Shown here in pieces: positions 17,815 to 27,230 of a stretch of DNA of 64,000 bases. Below the pieces are notes generated by a model. That model was not told where the DNA came from and did not search any database. It saw nothing but the letters and a program-made list of their open reading frames with translations. This DNA comes from Klebsiella spallanzanii (lineage in GTDB: Bacteria; Pseudomonadota; Gammaproteobacteria; Enterobacterales; Enterobacteriaceae), in the NCBI RefSeq assembly GCF_902158555.1, contig NZ_CABGGS010000023.1:496001-560000 (forward strand). The letters are read 5' to 3'. Position numbers and translations under genes: made by a program. Numbering within the stretch: position 1 is the first letter of the stretch; the number at the start of each line of letters is the position of its first letter.

Positions 17815-18624
17815 ATGGAAAAAATATTTACAATTAATGGACGAATTTCTTTTGTTCCACAAAGTGGATCTTTAATACTTATTGATGATGATACGAAAAA
17901 TGTATCACTAAATATTCCGGCCAGCCGCTGTTTATACCTTCTTATTCAGCAGTATGGTAAAACCGTTGCCCGTGAAACCTTTTTTCAGGAAGTGTGGATA
18001 AAACACGGCTCCCAGGTGACCAGCAACGGTTTTTACCAGAATATTTCTTTATTGCGTCGGGCTTTTAAGGAGCTGGGTGCTGAAGAAGATATTATTATTA
18101 CGGTACCCAGAGTTGGCGTCAGGCTGGATGCCACATTATCGGTGACTGAAATCCAGTCAACTGAAGCGGAAAATCCGTCTGTTGCAGAGGTAGAGGATTC
18201 GGCAGTTGCGCAGGGCAAGCCAGAGGAGGTCGCCGCTGCGAGGCTACCGGAAAAAAAGCGGTTAAAGCCGCAACGCTCTTTGATATGGGCGATTGCGGCG
18301 TTACTCAGCTTTCTGGTGATTGGTTTTGTTGCCTGGCAGACAGGGTTCGACTCTCAACTGCAAAGTTATTTACCCATTAATGTTAAAACTTCGCAACAAT
18401 GTCATTTCTTTGCCAATAATGATGTGGTCGATCACGTCCGACATGTTGGTTTTATCAATCGTAGTAAATTTGAGTGTGAAAAATATTCGTGGGTTTATTT
18501 AACGCTTTATCCTGGCCAGACCCGGGTCTCGGTAATCAGTTGCCGTCAGGAAATAAGCCAATGGCGTGATAATCAATGCCTCACCTGGTATTACATTAAG
18601 GAGGCATCACATGCGCCTGCGTGA
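17815..18624 (+). CDS. ToxR/CadC/MarT-like membrane-anchored regulator
   Basis: One-component membrane regulator, 269 residues. An N-terminal OmpR-type winged helix (about 1-105, with TSNGFYQNISLLRRAF as the recognition region and VPRVGVRL wing) is followed by an acidic linker, one transmembrane helix near 155-175 and a periplasmic domain of about 95 residues with four cysteines that could form disulfides. The length equals E. coli YqeI and the layout that of Salmonella MarT. It overlaps a small membrane-protein gene, the same pairing as YqeI-YqeJ or MarT-FidL. Target genes are unknown. The gene is A+T-richer than its neighbours. Confidence 0.83.
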   Translation: MEKIFTINGRISFVPQSGSLILIDDDTKNVSLNIPASRCLYLLIQQYGKTVARETFFQEVWIKHGSQVTSNGFYQNISLLRRAFKELGAEEDIIITVPRVGVRLDATLSVTEIQSTEAENPSVAEVEDSAVAQGKPEEVAAARLPEKKRLKPQRSLIWAIAALLSFLVIGFVAWQTGFDSQLQSYLPINVKTSQQCHFFANNDVVDHVRHVGFINRSKFECEKYSWVYLTLYPGQTRVSVISCRQEISQWRDNQCLTWYYIKEASHAPA

Positions 18625-19081
18625 AATTAAATGGTTAATTGCTATCATATTTTCCGGGTTGCTCATCGGCGTGACGATAAAATCCTGGCAATACTGGCAG
18701 AAAAATCATTTCCAATGTAGTGGTGAGCTGCGTTTATTTAACGCTGGTTTTCACGGTGATATTTCAGTGCGTTACATATTCGATAGCGATCGAGGTCTGG
18801 CTATCGTTCGTGGCGAAATTACGCCGCCGCAGGGGGAACCATTCACCATCAATCAGAACATCTGGTTTAGCTTTACCCGCGATGGTCAGCACTACTTCCT
18901 GCGTTCGGAAACCGTCTCCGCCAGTATCGGAAAACTTGAGGAGGAAGAGCAGATAAAGCGTATTCTGCCAACGTTTTTCCTCCAGCCGCAGGTGCCGTTT
19001 TATCTTAATATCCAGCGGCTTAATGAGCGTACCCGGCTGCTGTATACCAGCCGGGCGCCGTCTCTATTTTGTGAAGCCTGA
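18611..19081 (+). CDS. FidL-like membrane protein
   Basis: 156-residue protein with one N-terminal membrane helix (about residues 8-26) and a periplasmic domain. The start at 18611 follows a perfect AAGGAGG site and lies inside the end of the regulator gene (14-bp overlap), so the two are translated together. Size and pairing match FidL/YqeJ-type proteins next to MarT/YqeI-type regulators. A ToxS-like role in modulating the regulator's periplasmic domain is inferred. Confidence 0.75.
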   Translation: MRLREIKWLIAIIFSGLLIGVTIKSWQYWQKNHFQCSGELRLFNAGFHGDISVRYIFDSDRGLAIVRGEITPPQGEPFTINQNIWFSFTRDGQHYFLRSETVSASIGKLEEEEQIKRILPTFFLQPQVPFYLNIQRLNERTRLLYTSRAPSLFCEA

Positions 19082-19975
19082 TTAGCGTAGTAGCGCGCAG
19101 TCGGGCGGCATTCGGCAGCGCAGCGCGGCCGGTAAGAGTTCCATGCGGAAGGTTTTACCGGTTAGCGGTTCACCATCGAGGTTAAACGTCATTTCATGGG
19201 GAGCGGTAATCTCGAACCATGAGGAGACTCCATCGATAATATTTGGCGAGTTTTCCGGGTTTGCCAGAGTACTGAACAGCGCCGGGATCAGTTCTTCGCC
19301 GGTAAAAATACGTAGGTGCAGCAGGCCATCATTAATTAATGCTTCCGGGCATAGCTGCTGGCCGCCTCCGGCCTGGCGGCCGTTGCCGATGCCGATAACC
19401 AGCGCGTCTCCCTGCCAGTGAAAATTTTCACCGCGAATTTCGCAGCGGTCTGGTTTGAGCGTATCCATGCGCATCAGGCCGTGGATTAAATACGAGACGC
19501 CGCCAAGCGCTGCCTTTAGCTTCTCCGGGGTTTCGGTGGTAATTCGGGTGCCAAAGCCGCCGGTGGCCATATTGATAAACCCGGTTCTGTCGTTGACTCG
19601 CGCAATGTCAATCGCCACATCGCGGCCAACGATGGCCAGTTTCAACGCGCTGGCCAGATCCTGCGGGATCCCGACGCTGGTGGCGAAATCGTTCGCCGTG
19701 CCAAGCGGTAGAATCCCCAACGCCATTTTGCCGTCGCGCTCGACCAGCGCCGTCGCCACTTCATTAATGGTGCCATCACCGCCGCCGGCAATCACCGTTT
19801 CTACGTTCAGCTTCAGCGCTTCATCGACAAAACGGATGGCATCGCCTTTTTCCCAGGTGACGCGGACGTGAATATCGATTCCTTCAGCGCGCAACAGTTT
19901 AACCGCTTCGCGTAGCTGCGGTTCATTGGCACCTTTGCCATTCAGAATCAGTAAGCTGGCTGGAAACGTTGACAT
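19082..19975 (-). CDS. yegS: Lipid kinase YegS
   Basis: Diacylglycerol-kinase-family lipid kinase, 298 residues, closely resembling E. coli YegS (299), which phosphorylates phosphatidylglycerol in vitro. The nucleotide-binding GGGDGT motif ([17 protein letters not shown]) and the C-terminal substrate lobe are intact. The ATG at 19975 (MSTFPASLL) matches the E. coli start; the frame runs further upstream without support. Its stop codon is next to that of the convergent FidL-like gene. Confidence 0.95.
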   Translation of the reverse strand: MSTFPASLLILNGKGANEPQLREAVKLLRAEGIDIHVRVTWEKGDAIRFVDEALKLNVETVIAGGGDGTINEVATALVERDGKMALGILPLGTANDFATSVGIPQDLASALKLAIVGRDVAIDIARVNDRTGFINMATGGFGTRITTETPEKLKAALGGVSYLIHGLMRMDTLKPDRCEIRGENFHWQGDALVIGIGNGRQAGGGQQLCPEALINDGLLHLRIFTGEELIPALFSTLANPENSPNIIDGVSSWFEITAPHEMTFNLDGEPLTGKTFRMELLPAALRCRMPPDCALLR

Positions 19976-20053
19976 TATCTGGGGGACCTTTATTGCACAG
20001 TGATGCATAAAGTGTACCGCATGAAGGAGGTGAATACCGAAGGAAGGGGGATA

Positions 20054-20138
20054 AAAAATAAGCCCGCGTAAGGGAGATTACGCAGGCTAAGGAGGTGGTT
20101 CCTGGTACAGCTAGCATTTATGGGTTATGTTTTTCAGC
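20054..20138 (-). ncRNA. cyaR: CyaR small RNA
   Basis: On the minus strand this reads as the Hfq-dependent sRNA CyaR (RyeE), nearly identical to the E. coli RNA as I know it: 5' GCTGAAAAACATAACCCATA, the accessible CCTCC region and a terminator stem (AGCCTGCGTAA / TTACGCGGGCT) followed by a T-run. It is about 85 nt against 87 in E. coli, and lies downstream of yegQ on the same strand as in E. coli. CyaR base-pairs with ompX and other mRNAs under Crp control. Confidence 0.95.
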
Positions 20139-20145
20139 GAAATGG

Positions 20146-20188
20146 ATGATATCTGCTTTGAACGAAACGGTATGTGATCCGTTTCTAA
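20146..20188 (-). promoter_or_regulatory. cyaR promoter with CRP site
   Basis: Minus strand: a TATCAT -10 hexamer (20151-20146) sits 8-13 bases before the cyaR 5' end. TTAGA-N6-TCACA (20188-20173) matches the CRP dyad with one good half-site; its centre is about 42 bp upstream of the start, the position of a class II CRP activator site. E. coli cyaR is CRP-activated. Confidence 0.7.
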
Positions 20189-20218
20189 TATCTTTACATC
20201 GCTAAAAATAACCCAATT

Positions 20219-20378
20219 TATACCCTAAATAATTCGAGTTGCAGGACAAGGCACTTGTGCCTTGAACAGCGCTTGCGCTGGCCCCGGAGGGGCGAGGCCA
20301 CAGGCCGAGTAACGCGGCAAGTGACCGGGGTGAACGAACGCGGCAAACGCACATGCAACTTGAAGTATGACGGGTATA
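20219..20378. repeat. ERIC-type repeat between yegQ and cyaR
   Basis: Conserved ERIC ends (TATACCCTAAATAATTCGAG and AACTTGAAGTATGACGGGTA) enclose about 160 bp with the AAGTGACCGGGGTGAACG core. It is longer than the usual 127-bp ERIC, with extra small palindromes on the left side. It lies just after the yegQ stop codon. Confidence 0.85.
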
Positions 20379-20379
20379 A

Positions 20380-21741
20380 CTAGTTACTATGCGGGTTTCT
20401 GGTTGTCTGACCAGTAAAATTGCGCATTAGCAGCGCATACTGCAGGACCATATCTTCCGGAACAGGCAACCATACTGTGTGGCCATCGCCCGGCGCGATC
20501 GGCATGATGTCGCCTTTGCCGTTTTCCATATGCTCCAGAGTGAAGTTGACATTGCCTTGCGGGGTCATCAGCTCAAGGCTATCCCCGACGGAGAATTTGT
20601 TTTTCACCGCCACTGCGGCTAACTGACCGTTGCGCTCGCCGGTAAATTCGCCGACGAACTGCTGGCGCTCAGAAACGGAGTAGCCGTGCTCGTAGTTCTG
20701 GTAGTCATCATGGGTGTGGCGACGCAGGAAGCCTTCGGTGTAACCACGGTGCGCGAGGTTTTCCAGAGTATCCAGCAGAGTGGTGTCGAACGGTTTCCCT
20801 GCGGCAGCGTCGTCAATGGCTTTGCGGTACACCTGCGCGGTGCGCGCGCAGTAGTAGTGCGATTTGGTGCGACCTTCGATTTTTAGCGAGTGAACGCCCA
20901 TCTGGGTCAGGCGCTCAACGTGCGCAATGGCGCGCAAATCTTTCGAGTTCATAATGTAGGTGCCGTGTTCGTCTTCAAAAGCGGTCATATACTCGCCCGG
21001 ACGTTTAGCCTCTTCGATCATAAACACCTGGTCAGTCGGCGCGCCGATGCCTAATGTTGGTTCCACGTTTTGCACTGGAATCGGCTCATGCTTATGCACG
21101 ATATTGCCGACGTCGTCTTCTTTCCCTTCCTGGACGTTATACTCCCAGCGGCAAGCGTTGGTGCAGGTACCCTGGTTCGGGTCGCGTTTATTAATATAGC
21201 CTGAGAGCAGGCAGCGGCCGGAGTAGGCCATACACAGCGCGCCGTGGACGAAAATTTCGATTTCCATATCCGGCACCTGGCTGCGGATTTCGGCGATTTC
21301 ATCCAGCGAAAGCTCACGGGAGAGAATGACGCGGGTCAGCCCCATTTGCTGCCAGAACTTGACCGTCGCCCAGTTGACGGCGTTAGCCTGTACCGACAGG
21401 TGAATATCCATATCGGGGAAATTTTCGCGCACCAGCATGATTAAACCCGGATCGGACATGATCAAGGCGTCCGGTCCCATCTCCACCACCGGCTTCAGAT
21501 CGCGAATAAAGGTTTTCAGCTTGGCGTTATGCGGGGCAATGTTGACCACCACATAGAACTTTTTACCCAACGCGTGGGCTTCGTTGATGCCGAGCTGCAG
21601 ATTTTCGTGATTGAATTCGTTATTGCGCACGCGCAGGGAGTAACGCGGTTGGCCCGCATAAACAGCATCTGCGCCGTAAGCGAATGCGTAACGCATATTT
21701 TTCAGCGTTCCCGCCGGGGAAAGGAGTTCCGGTTTAAACAT
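20380..21741 (-). CDS. trhP (yegQ): tRNA uridine hydroxylation protein (peptidase U32 family)
   Basis: U32-family protein, 453 residues, ortholog of E. coli YegQ/TrhP, which with prephenate-derived chemistry makes 5-hydroxyuridine at tRNA position 34. The start (MFKPELLSPAGTLKNMRYAF), the family stretch EIEIFVHGALCMAYSGRC, and clustered cysteines (CLLSGYINKRDPNQGTC, CTNACRW) are visible; these cysteines are candidate iron-sulfur ligands. The upstream gap 21742-22061 holds a CGCCGCACCCGGTGCGGCG palindrome at 21772-21790 in the leader and otherwise A+T-rich sequence with no gene seen. Confidence 0.95.
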   Translation of the reverse strand: MFKPELLSPAGTLKNMRYAFAYGADAVYAGQPRYSLRVRNNEFNHENLQLGINEAHALGKKFYVVVNIAPHNAKLKTFIRDLKPVVEMGPDALIMSDPGLIMLVRENFPDMDIHLSVQANAVNWATVKFWQQMGLTRVILSRELSLDEIAEIRSQVPDMEIEIFVHGALCMAYSGRCLLSGYINKRDPNQGTCTNACRWEYNVQEGKEDDVGNIVHKHEPIPVQNVEPTLGIGAPTDQVFMIEEAKRPGEYMTAFEDEHGTYIMNSKDLRAIAHVERLTQMGVHSLKIEGRTKSHYYCARTAQVYRKAIDDAAAGKPFDTTLLDTLENLAHRGYTEGFLRRHTHDDYQNYEHGYSVSERQQFVGEFTGERNGQLAAVAVKNKFSVGDSLELMTPQGNVNFTLEHMENGKGDIMPIAPGDGHTVWLPVPEDMVLQYALLMRNFTGQTTRNPHSN

Positions 21742-22061
21742 GATTTTCTCGTTCTGATGACAGGTCAGATTCGCCGCACCCGGTGCGGCGAGTTGGGGAG
21801 TGCCCCCACATTAAGGGCGGGCATTGTAGCGCTGTAGGAGAGGGGAGTAAATATCATAGGGGTATCCATAGGGGGTAAAGTATGGAAGATACGTGAGTAT
21901 ATGCTTTGCGAAGATTTGTCGGGCACTGGAGCACAATGTACTGTAGTAGACGAGTGGCTTCGGTTATCCGTGATATTGACAGGACGTCAACAGATTTTTT
22001 AGTTTCGGTAATTTTTGCTGCTCATTAGATGAAAGGGGCCCGTTATCATACCCCCTCCTGT

Positions 22062-22697
22062 TTAACGATTGTAGCCATAGAGGTTGAGCCTACCGGATAA
22101 ATACTCGCCTAAATAGACTTCACTGATTTTGCTAAAGCCTTGTTCTTTAATTTTTGATTCTAACCATTGATCGTCCTTGTCAATTATTTCCAACACATCA
22201 CGATTTGCCTGCCCATCGACAATAATTGGATAGCGAATATTTTCATCACCGCTTTCAATTATCGTTAATTGCCCATTTTGCTCGAGGATAACTCGTTTTA
22301 ATTTTTCAACTTCATATACGCCGTTGGACCTTAGTTTAAACATTAAATCATTTGCGGAGATACCATTTCTCAAACACTCTTTCACGTCAACACTACCATT
22401 ATGCACAAGAGTAATAGGTTTACCATCCACGATGCGTTTAATCAGGTGATTATGTTCTTTGGAAAACTTAAGAATAAAGACGAGTAGCGTCCAGATGATC
22501 AATACGAGAACAAATTGCAACACCGTAATTGATTCATTATAGATTACGCCACCAATAATACCACCAAGGACGTAGTTTTGGATCTGGTCCATTGCTGATG
22601 AGGGCGCTAGATTGCCTTTTCCCATTAGGTTGATCTGGATTATCAGGCAGAGAATGCCCAGGCCGAGTTTTATTATAATAGGCGTATAAATAGCCAT
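22062..22697 (-). CDS. DUF421 (YetF-like) membrane protein
   Basis: 211-residue inner-membrane protein: three hydrophobic segments in the first 80 residues, then a soluble domain of the YetF/DUF421 type (KPITLVHNGSVDVKECLRNG, YPIIVDGQ). Function is not known. It follows a DUF3290 gene by 10 bp, a pairing I know mainly from Firmicutes. The pair is clearly A+T-richer than the flanking core genes and stands where E. coli carries yegP, so acquisition by transfer is likely. Confidence 0.8.
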   Translation of the reverse strand: MAIYTPIIIKLGLGILCLIIQINLMGKGNLAPSSAMDQIQNYVLGGIIGGVIYNESITVLQFVLVLIIWTLLVFILKFSKEHNHLIKRIVDGKPITLVHNGSVDVKECLRNGISANDLMFKLRSNGVYEVEKLKRVILEQNGQLTIIESGDENIRYPIIVDGQANRDVLEIIDKDDQWLESKIKEQGFSKISEVYLGEYLSGRLNLYGYNR

Positions 22698-22707
22698 CTT
22701 CGTTTCC

Positions 22708-23160
22708 TTATTTTTTTATAATATTAATGGCCGGGTTGGTTAACCACGTTTGCTCTAATCTATAGGTGTTTTGATCGGTACTCAAGCTAACCCGGTAATA
22801 ATCATCATTAATTTTAACTATTACGCCATCTGATAATTGTACTGAATTGGAGTAGATATTGTTGACGCTTATATTTTTTTCATGTGCTAATAGTTTAACA
22901 AAGTTAACCATCTGTGATGACTGAGAATGGACATTTTGGCTATTGGTATAATCTGAATACTGAACGCCAGAAAGAAAAAGTAAAAACAGAAAGACAATAA
23001 TTGTGAGGTCTCTGTATTTGGTCTGCAGGCGATGACGCATATACATGCTGAAAACCGCAAGTAATATAAATAGCGTGCTAAAGATAATGATATATTTTAG
23101 ATAATCATTCAAAGCAGACTGCGTTTGCAAATAATCTATACCATAAAATCTCATGTTCAT
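22708..23160 (-). CDS. DUF3290-family membrane protein
   Basis: 150-residue protein with two membrane helices (about 24-42 and 50-65) and an extracytoplasmic domain of about 80 residues. It resembles DUF3290 proteins, which are generally encoded beside DUF421 proteins; the function is unknown. A+T-rich coding with A/T-ending codons, unlike baeR and yegQ on either side. The initiation site (ATGAACATG) has no strong Shine-Dalgarno sequence. A likely promoter lies in the A+T-rich 23161-23571 stretch upstream, which otherwise holds only a small hairpin near baeR. Confidence 0.72.
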   Translation of the reverse strand: MNMRFYGIDYLQTQSALNDYLKYIIIFSTLFILLAVFSMYMRHRLQTKYRDLTIIVFLFLLFLSGVQYSDYTNSQNVHSQSSQMVNFVKLLAHEKNISVNNIYSNSVQLSDGVIVKINDDYYRVSLSTDQNTYRLEQTWLTNPAINIIKK

Positions 23161-23528
23161 TACCGTTATTATCTACTTAAGTCCGTTGGTTACTGCAATC
23201 CTGACGCTTTTATAATAATAACACACCTGCAGTTGATCTTCGCCCTTTAGCTTTAAAGATAGATTGAGATAAATCTATCACATATATTCGATAAATCAAG
23301 GTCTGAACAAGATGTGAAGTTAAAATAAATAGCCAGATCAATGCGTTAAAGATGTGGAATGTACAATGCTAACTAAACTTTCATCATGAATATGGTGCTT
23401 AGCGAGTATGGGGGCATTTTCGTAAAATATGTCGTTGGATCGTACTTATTTGTGTTCTTTTGATGTTGTAAAGCGGCCAACTGGAATCGTTTTGAAAATG
23501 CGACCGGGTTATTATCCGGGCACTGATG

Positions 23529-23552
23529 GGGAGGCACAATCTTAGGCCTCCC
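23529..23552. terminator. Hairpin after baeR
   Basis: GGGAGGC / GCCTCCC stem with a 10-nt loop about 20 bp after the baeR stop codon. There is no T-run, so this is a probable 3'-end hairpin of the mdt-bae transcript rather than a canonical terminator. Confidence 0.4.
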
Positions 23553-23571
23553 TTATTAGTTGGCGCTACGG

Positions 23572-24294
23572 TCAGGCCAGCCGGCAGGCGTCGGCTTCCC
23601 AACGATAGCCTACGCCGTAAACGGCGCGGATAAACGACTGCTCGGCGTCCAGCGACTCCAGCTTGCGCCGTAGATTCTTGATATGGCTATCAATGGTTCG
23701 GTCGGTAACCACACGGTAATCATCGTACAGATGATTCAGCAGCTGTTCGCGTGAAAAGACCTTACCCGGCTCCTGGGAGAGGGTTTTCAGCAGGCGGAAC
23801 TCTGCGGGCGTGAGATCCAGCAGTTTATCGCGCCAGGAGGCCTGGAAGCGGCCTTCGTCAACGATCAGCGGGCTTTGCGCATCCAGCGCCTGCAGATCGC
23901 GCTGCGGCTTGCAGCGGCGAAGAATGGTCTTCACGCGAGCCACCACTTCGCGCGGGCTGTAGGGCTTACAGATATAGTCATCAGCGCCGATTTCTAACCC
24001 CAGCAGGCGGTCAATTTCTTCGATTTTCGCCGTCACCATCACCACCGGAACTTCGGAGAAGCGGCGGATTTCGCGGCATAAGGTGAGTCCGTCGGTGCCG
24101 GGCAGCATCAGATCTAACAGGATCAGATGCGGCGGCGTCTGGCGAACGTACGGTAAAACCTGATCGCCGTGATTAATCAGCGTCGGCGCATAGCCTGCCG
24201 CCTGAAGATAATCGATCAGCAACTGACCCAGCTTGGGTTCATCTTCCACGATAAGAATACGTGGTGTGTTTTCATCAACAGGTAATTCAGTCAT
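23572..24294 (-). CDS. baeR: Response regulator BaeR
   Basis: OmpR/PhoB-family response regulator of the BaeSR envelope-stress system, 240 residues as in E. coli. The receiver domain has the acidic pocket (EDEP) and phospho-acceptor Asp61 (LILLDLML), followed by Lys in VTAK. The C-terminal winged helix spans about 135-235 ([17 protein letters not shown]). Activates mdtABCD and acrD-type targets. Its ATG overlaps the TGA of baeS, and it is the last gene of the mdtABCD-baeSR operon. Confidence 0.97.
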   Translation of the reverse strand: MTELPVDENTPRILIVEDEPKLGQLLIDYLQAAGYAPTLINHGDQVLPYVRQTPPHLILLDLMLPGTDGLTLCREIRRFSEVPVVMVTAKIEEIDRLLGLEIGADDYICKPYSPREVVARVKTILRRCKPQRDLQALDAQSPLIVDEGRFQASWRDKLLDLTPAEFRLLKTLSQEPGKVFSREQLLNHLYDDYRVVTDRTIDSHIKNLRRKLESLDAEQSFIRAVYGVGYRWEADACRLA

Positions 24295-25817
24295 ACGTCT
24301 CTCGATAAATTACGTTCCAGAGGTAACTCTACTTTAATGCTAACCCCGCCCAAAGGCGAATGACCGGCACGTAAAGTGCCACCGTGGGCCGCCACAATGT
24401 TAAGGCAAATCGCCAGTCCTAAACCAGAGCCGCCGCTGGCACGATTACGCGATCCTTCGGTACGGTAAAAGCGCTCAACCAGCCGCTCCAGCTGTTCGTC
24501 GGTGACGCCGGGGGCGCTATCGGCAAAGTCGAGAACCAGCATATGGCCGCTCTGGCTGGCGCTGATCTGCAGGCTGCCGCCGCTATCGGTGTAGCGCAGG
24601 CTGTTTTCCAGCAGGTTATTGAAAAGTTGCATCAGGCGATCCCGGTCGCCAAAAATCGTCGCGCTTTCCGGCAACGAAACGCTAATCGCCAGTCCGCGGC
24701 TGGCGAAGCGTTCGCGAAACGCGCCAGCGGCGACTTCCAGCAGATTGATGATATCCACCGAGGTTTTCTGGTAGGACAGCGCGCCTTCATCGGACATCGA
24801 TAGCTGGTGCAAATCATCGACCAGTTTGGTCAGGGTCGCGACCTCGGCCTGTAGGGAAGTGATGGAGTCCGGGGTGAATTTCCTGATGCCGTCCTGAATG
24901 GCTTCCAGCTCGCCACGTAGCACCGCCAGCGGCGTGCGCAGCTCGTGGGAAATATCGGCCATCAGGTCCCGGCGCATCTGCTGGTTGCGCTCAAGGGTGC
25001 TGGCTAGCTGGTTAAAGTCCCGTGCCAGACGCCCCAGTTCATCGCTGCTGGTGGCGGTGACGCGGGTTGAGAAATCTCCGGCAGCCAGGCGATGCGTGCC
25101 CTCAACCAGTCGTTTGACCGGCGCAAGCAGGCCACGCGCCAGCGGGAAGGTGGCGAGCGCCGCCAGCAGCGTAGCGAGAGCGACAATCAGCCAACTGGTG
25201 CGTTTTTGTTGGCGGTCAAAGTTGATATCGGTGTTGCGCGTCAGACGTTCAACCGGCGACGCAATCACCGCGCCGACCTCCACGCCGTTAACCATAATGC
25301 TGCGGCGGGTACCGTCTTTCGGCACGCGTTCGCGCGGACCAACCAGAACGCGCCCTTTTTGATCGACCACCCAGAACATGGTGCGCCAGCCGTGCGGCGG
25401 AATATCGGGGCCGGGACCGCGATCGCCACGGGGACCTTCAAGCGGCCGGTCTGGCGCGGCGTCCAGTGGCATATCCTCTGGAACCGGGCCGGGTCCAGGC
25501 GCATCCATTGGCCCAGAATCCATGCCTCGGCCCTGCGGCGAATGGTCATCGTTGTCGCGCTCAAAGGTTTTCAGCAACTGGAAAATGAACCGGTCGTTGT
25601 TACGCAGGAATTTCCAACTGCCATGCTGGGCATACTGTTCGCTCAGGGCGTCCCCGAGCATGGTCAGCCGCTGCTCGTTTCCGCGCTTGATATAGTCGAT
25701 AAACCCGCGCTCAAAGCTGATGCGCACCGCCCAGTGCATGCTGATTAACAGCACGATGCAGGTGGCGAGAATCGCGATAAATAGCTTGCCGGTAATGCCG
25801 GGACGCCAGAACTTCAA
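24291..25817 (-). CDS. baeS: Sensor histidine kinase BaeS, with expanded periplasmic linker
   Basis: Inner-membrane sensor kinase partner of BaeR: helices near 10-30 and 208-228, HAMP, phospho-acceptor His291 in [10 protein letters not shown], and N/G boxes ([19 protein letters not shown]). It is 508 residues against 467 in E. coli, and the 41 extra residues are a Pro/Gly/Asp-rich low-complexity insertion within residues about 90-141 of the periplasmic sensor. The kinase core aligns without gaps (E. coli His250 corresponds to His291). The start overlaps mdtD by 4 bp. Confidence 0.96.
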   Translation of the reverse strand: MKFWRPGITGKLFIAILATCIVLLISMHWAVRISFERGFIDYIKRGNEQRLTMLGDALSEQYAQHGSWKFLRNNDRFIFQLLKTFERDNDDHSPQGRGMDSGPMDAPGPGPVPEDMPLDAAPDRPLEGPRGDRGPGPDIPPHGWRTMFWVVDQKGRVLVGPRERVPKDGTRRSIMVNGVEVGAVIASPVERLTRNTDINFDRQQKRTSWLIVALATLLAALATFPLARGLLAPVKRLVEGTHRLAAGDFSTRVTATSSDELGRLARDFNQLASTLERNQQMRRDLMADISHELRTPLAVLRGELEAIQDGIRKFTPDSITSLQAEVATLTKLVDDLHQLSMSDEGALSYQKTSVDIINLLEVAAGAFRERFASRGLAISVSLPESATIFGDRDRLMQLFNNLLENSLRYTDSGGSLQISASQSGHMLVLDFADSAPGVTDEQLERLVERFYRTEGSRNRASGGSGLGLAICLNIVAAHGGTLRAGHSPLGGVSIKVELPLERNLSRDV

Positions 25818-27229
25818 GATTCACTCCTTTTGCGACGACCGATCACGGTGTTGGTGGTGGTGTCGTCCGGTACGCGGGAAAAAATCAGCGCGGGCAGCGC
25901 GATAACCACCGCCATGCTTAAGTAGGTATAGAGAAAGACCTGATGAGTGGTCGCCGCGTCGGCGCTGATATGCTGCTGACCGTAGAGACCCAGCAGCATG
26001 CCGGCGATGGTGACGCCGATACTCATCGATAGCTGCATGACCATCGATAGCATGCTGTTGCCGCTGCTGGCCAGGTCATCGGGCAGGTCTTTCAGGGTCA
26101 GCGTATTCATTGACGAAAAGCGGCTGGAGTTGATCATCCCCTGCAGAAACAGTACCACCGGCAACAGCCAGTACCAGCCTGCCAGAGCCACCGCCATAAA
26201 CAGCAGGCTGACCAGCGCCAGGCCGATGGTTGAGACCACCAGCACCCGGCGATAGCCGAAGCGGTTGACCACCTGTACCACGATACGCTTCATGCCCATG
26301 CTGCCGAGCACCATCGGGATCATCATCAGACCGGCGTGGAACGGTGTAAAACCGAGGCCAATCTGCAAAAATACCGGCGTCATAAACGGCAGCATGCCGC
26401 TGCCGATGCGCCCGGCGAAGCTGCCGCCAAGTCCGAGCGAGAAGGTGCGATTGCTGAACAGTTTCAGGCTAAACAGCGCGTTGCGATTACCGCGCGCGTG
26501 CCATAGATAGAACAGAATGGACGCAACGCCGACCGCGACCAGCGTCGCCAGCCACAGCGGAAAGATACCAAGCCCTTTTTTACCATCAAGCGCCAGGGTC
26601 AACGTGGCCATTCCCGCCGCCAGCAGAATAAAGCCGAAAATATCAAAGCGCCGGGTTTGCAGGGTGTAGTTAGGCATCAGGCATAGCGTGGCGATGGCGC
26701 CGACAATGCCGACCGGAATGTTGATCAGGAAGATCCAGTGCCAGGAAGCGTATTCCACCAGCATTCCGCCGAGCGCCGGACCGAGCAGCGGGCCGACCTG
26801 GCCGGGGAGGGTGACGAAGGTCATCGCCGCCATATACTGGCTGCGGGGGACGATTTTCATCACCGTCAGTCGACCAACGGGAACCATCATCGCGCCGCCG
26901 ACACCCTGCAATACGCGGGCGAGTATCAGCTGATCGAGCGTCGCGGCCTGGGCGCAGAACAGGGAACCGGCGGTAAACAGCACGATGGCGCTAAAGAAGA
27001 TATTACGTACCCCGACTCGATCTGCCAGCCAGCCGCTGGCGGGCAGCATCACCGCCACCGTTAGCACATAGGAGACAATCACCATATGCATATGCAGCGG
27101 ACTCTCCCCGAGGCTTTTCGCCATCGAGGGGAGGGCGGTGTTGACGATAGTGGTATCCAGCGCCTGCATAAAGAAGCCGAAGGCCACTATCCATAGCTGC
27201 CAGCGTACGCTGGCGGGGAGATCTGTCAT
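25814..27229 (-). CDS. mdtD: MFS transporter MdtD
   Basis: DHA2-type major facilitator protein with 14 predicted membrane segments, 471 residues as in E. coli, where it is linked to iron/citrate export rather than the RND pump itself. The N-terminal [13 protein letters not shown] motif and the WLADRVG loop motif are intact. It follows mdtC after a single base and overlaps baeS by 4 bp. Confidence 0.95.
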   Translation of the reverse strand: MTDLPASVRWQLWIVAFGFFMQALDTTIVNTALPSMAKSLGESPLHMHMVIVSYVLTVAVMLPASGWLADRVGVRNIFFSAIVLFTAGSLFCAQAATLDQLILARVLQGVGGAMMVPVGRLTVMKIVPRSQYMAAMTFVTLPGQVGPLLGPALGGMLVEYASWHWIFLINIPVGIVGAIATLCLMPNYTLQTRRFDIFGFILLAAGMATLTLALDGKKGLGIFPLWLATLVAVGVASILFYLWHARGNRNALFSLKLFSNRTFSLGLGGSFAGRIGSGMLPFMTPVFLQIGLGFTPFHAGLMMIPMVLGSMGMKRIVVQVVNRFGYRRVLVVSTIGLALVSLLFMAVALAGWYWLLPVVLFLQGMINSSRFSSMNTLTLKDLPDDLASSGNSMLSMVMQLSMSIGVTIAGMLLGLYGQQHISADAATTHQVFLYTYLSMAVVIALPALIFSRVPDDTTTNTVIGRRKRSES

Positions 27230-27230
27230 G

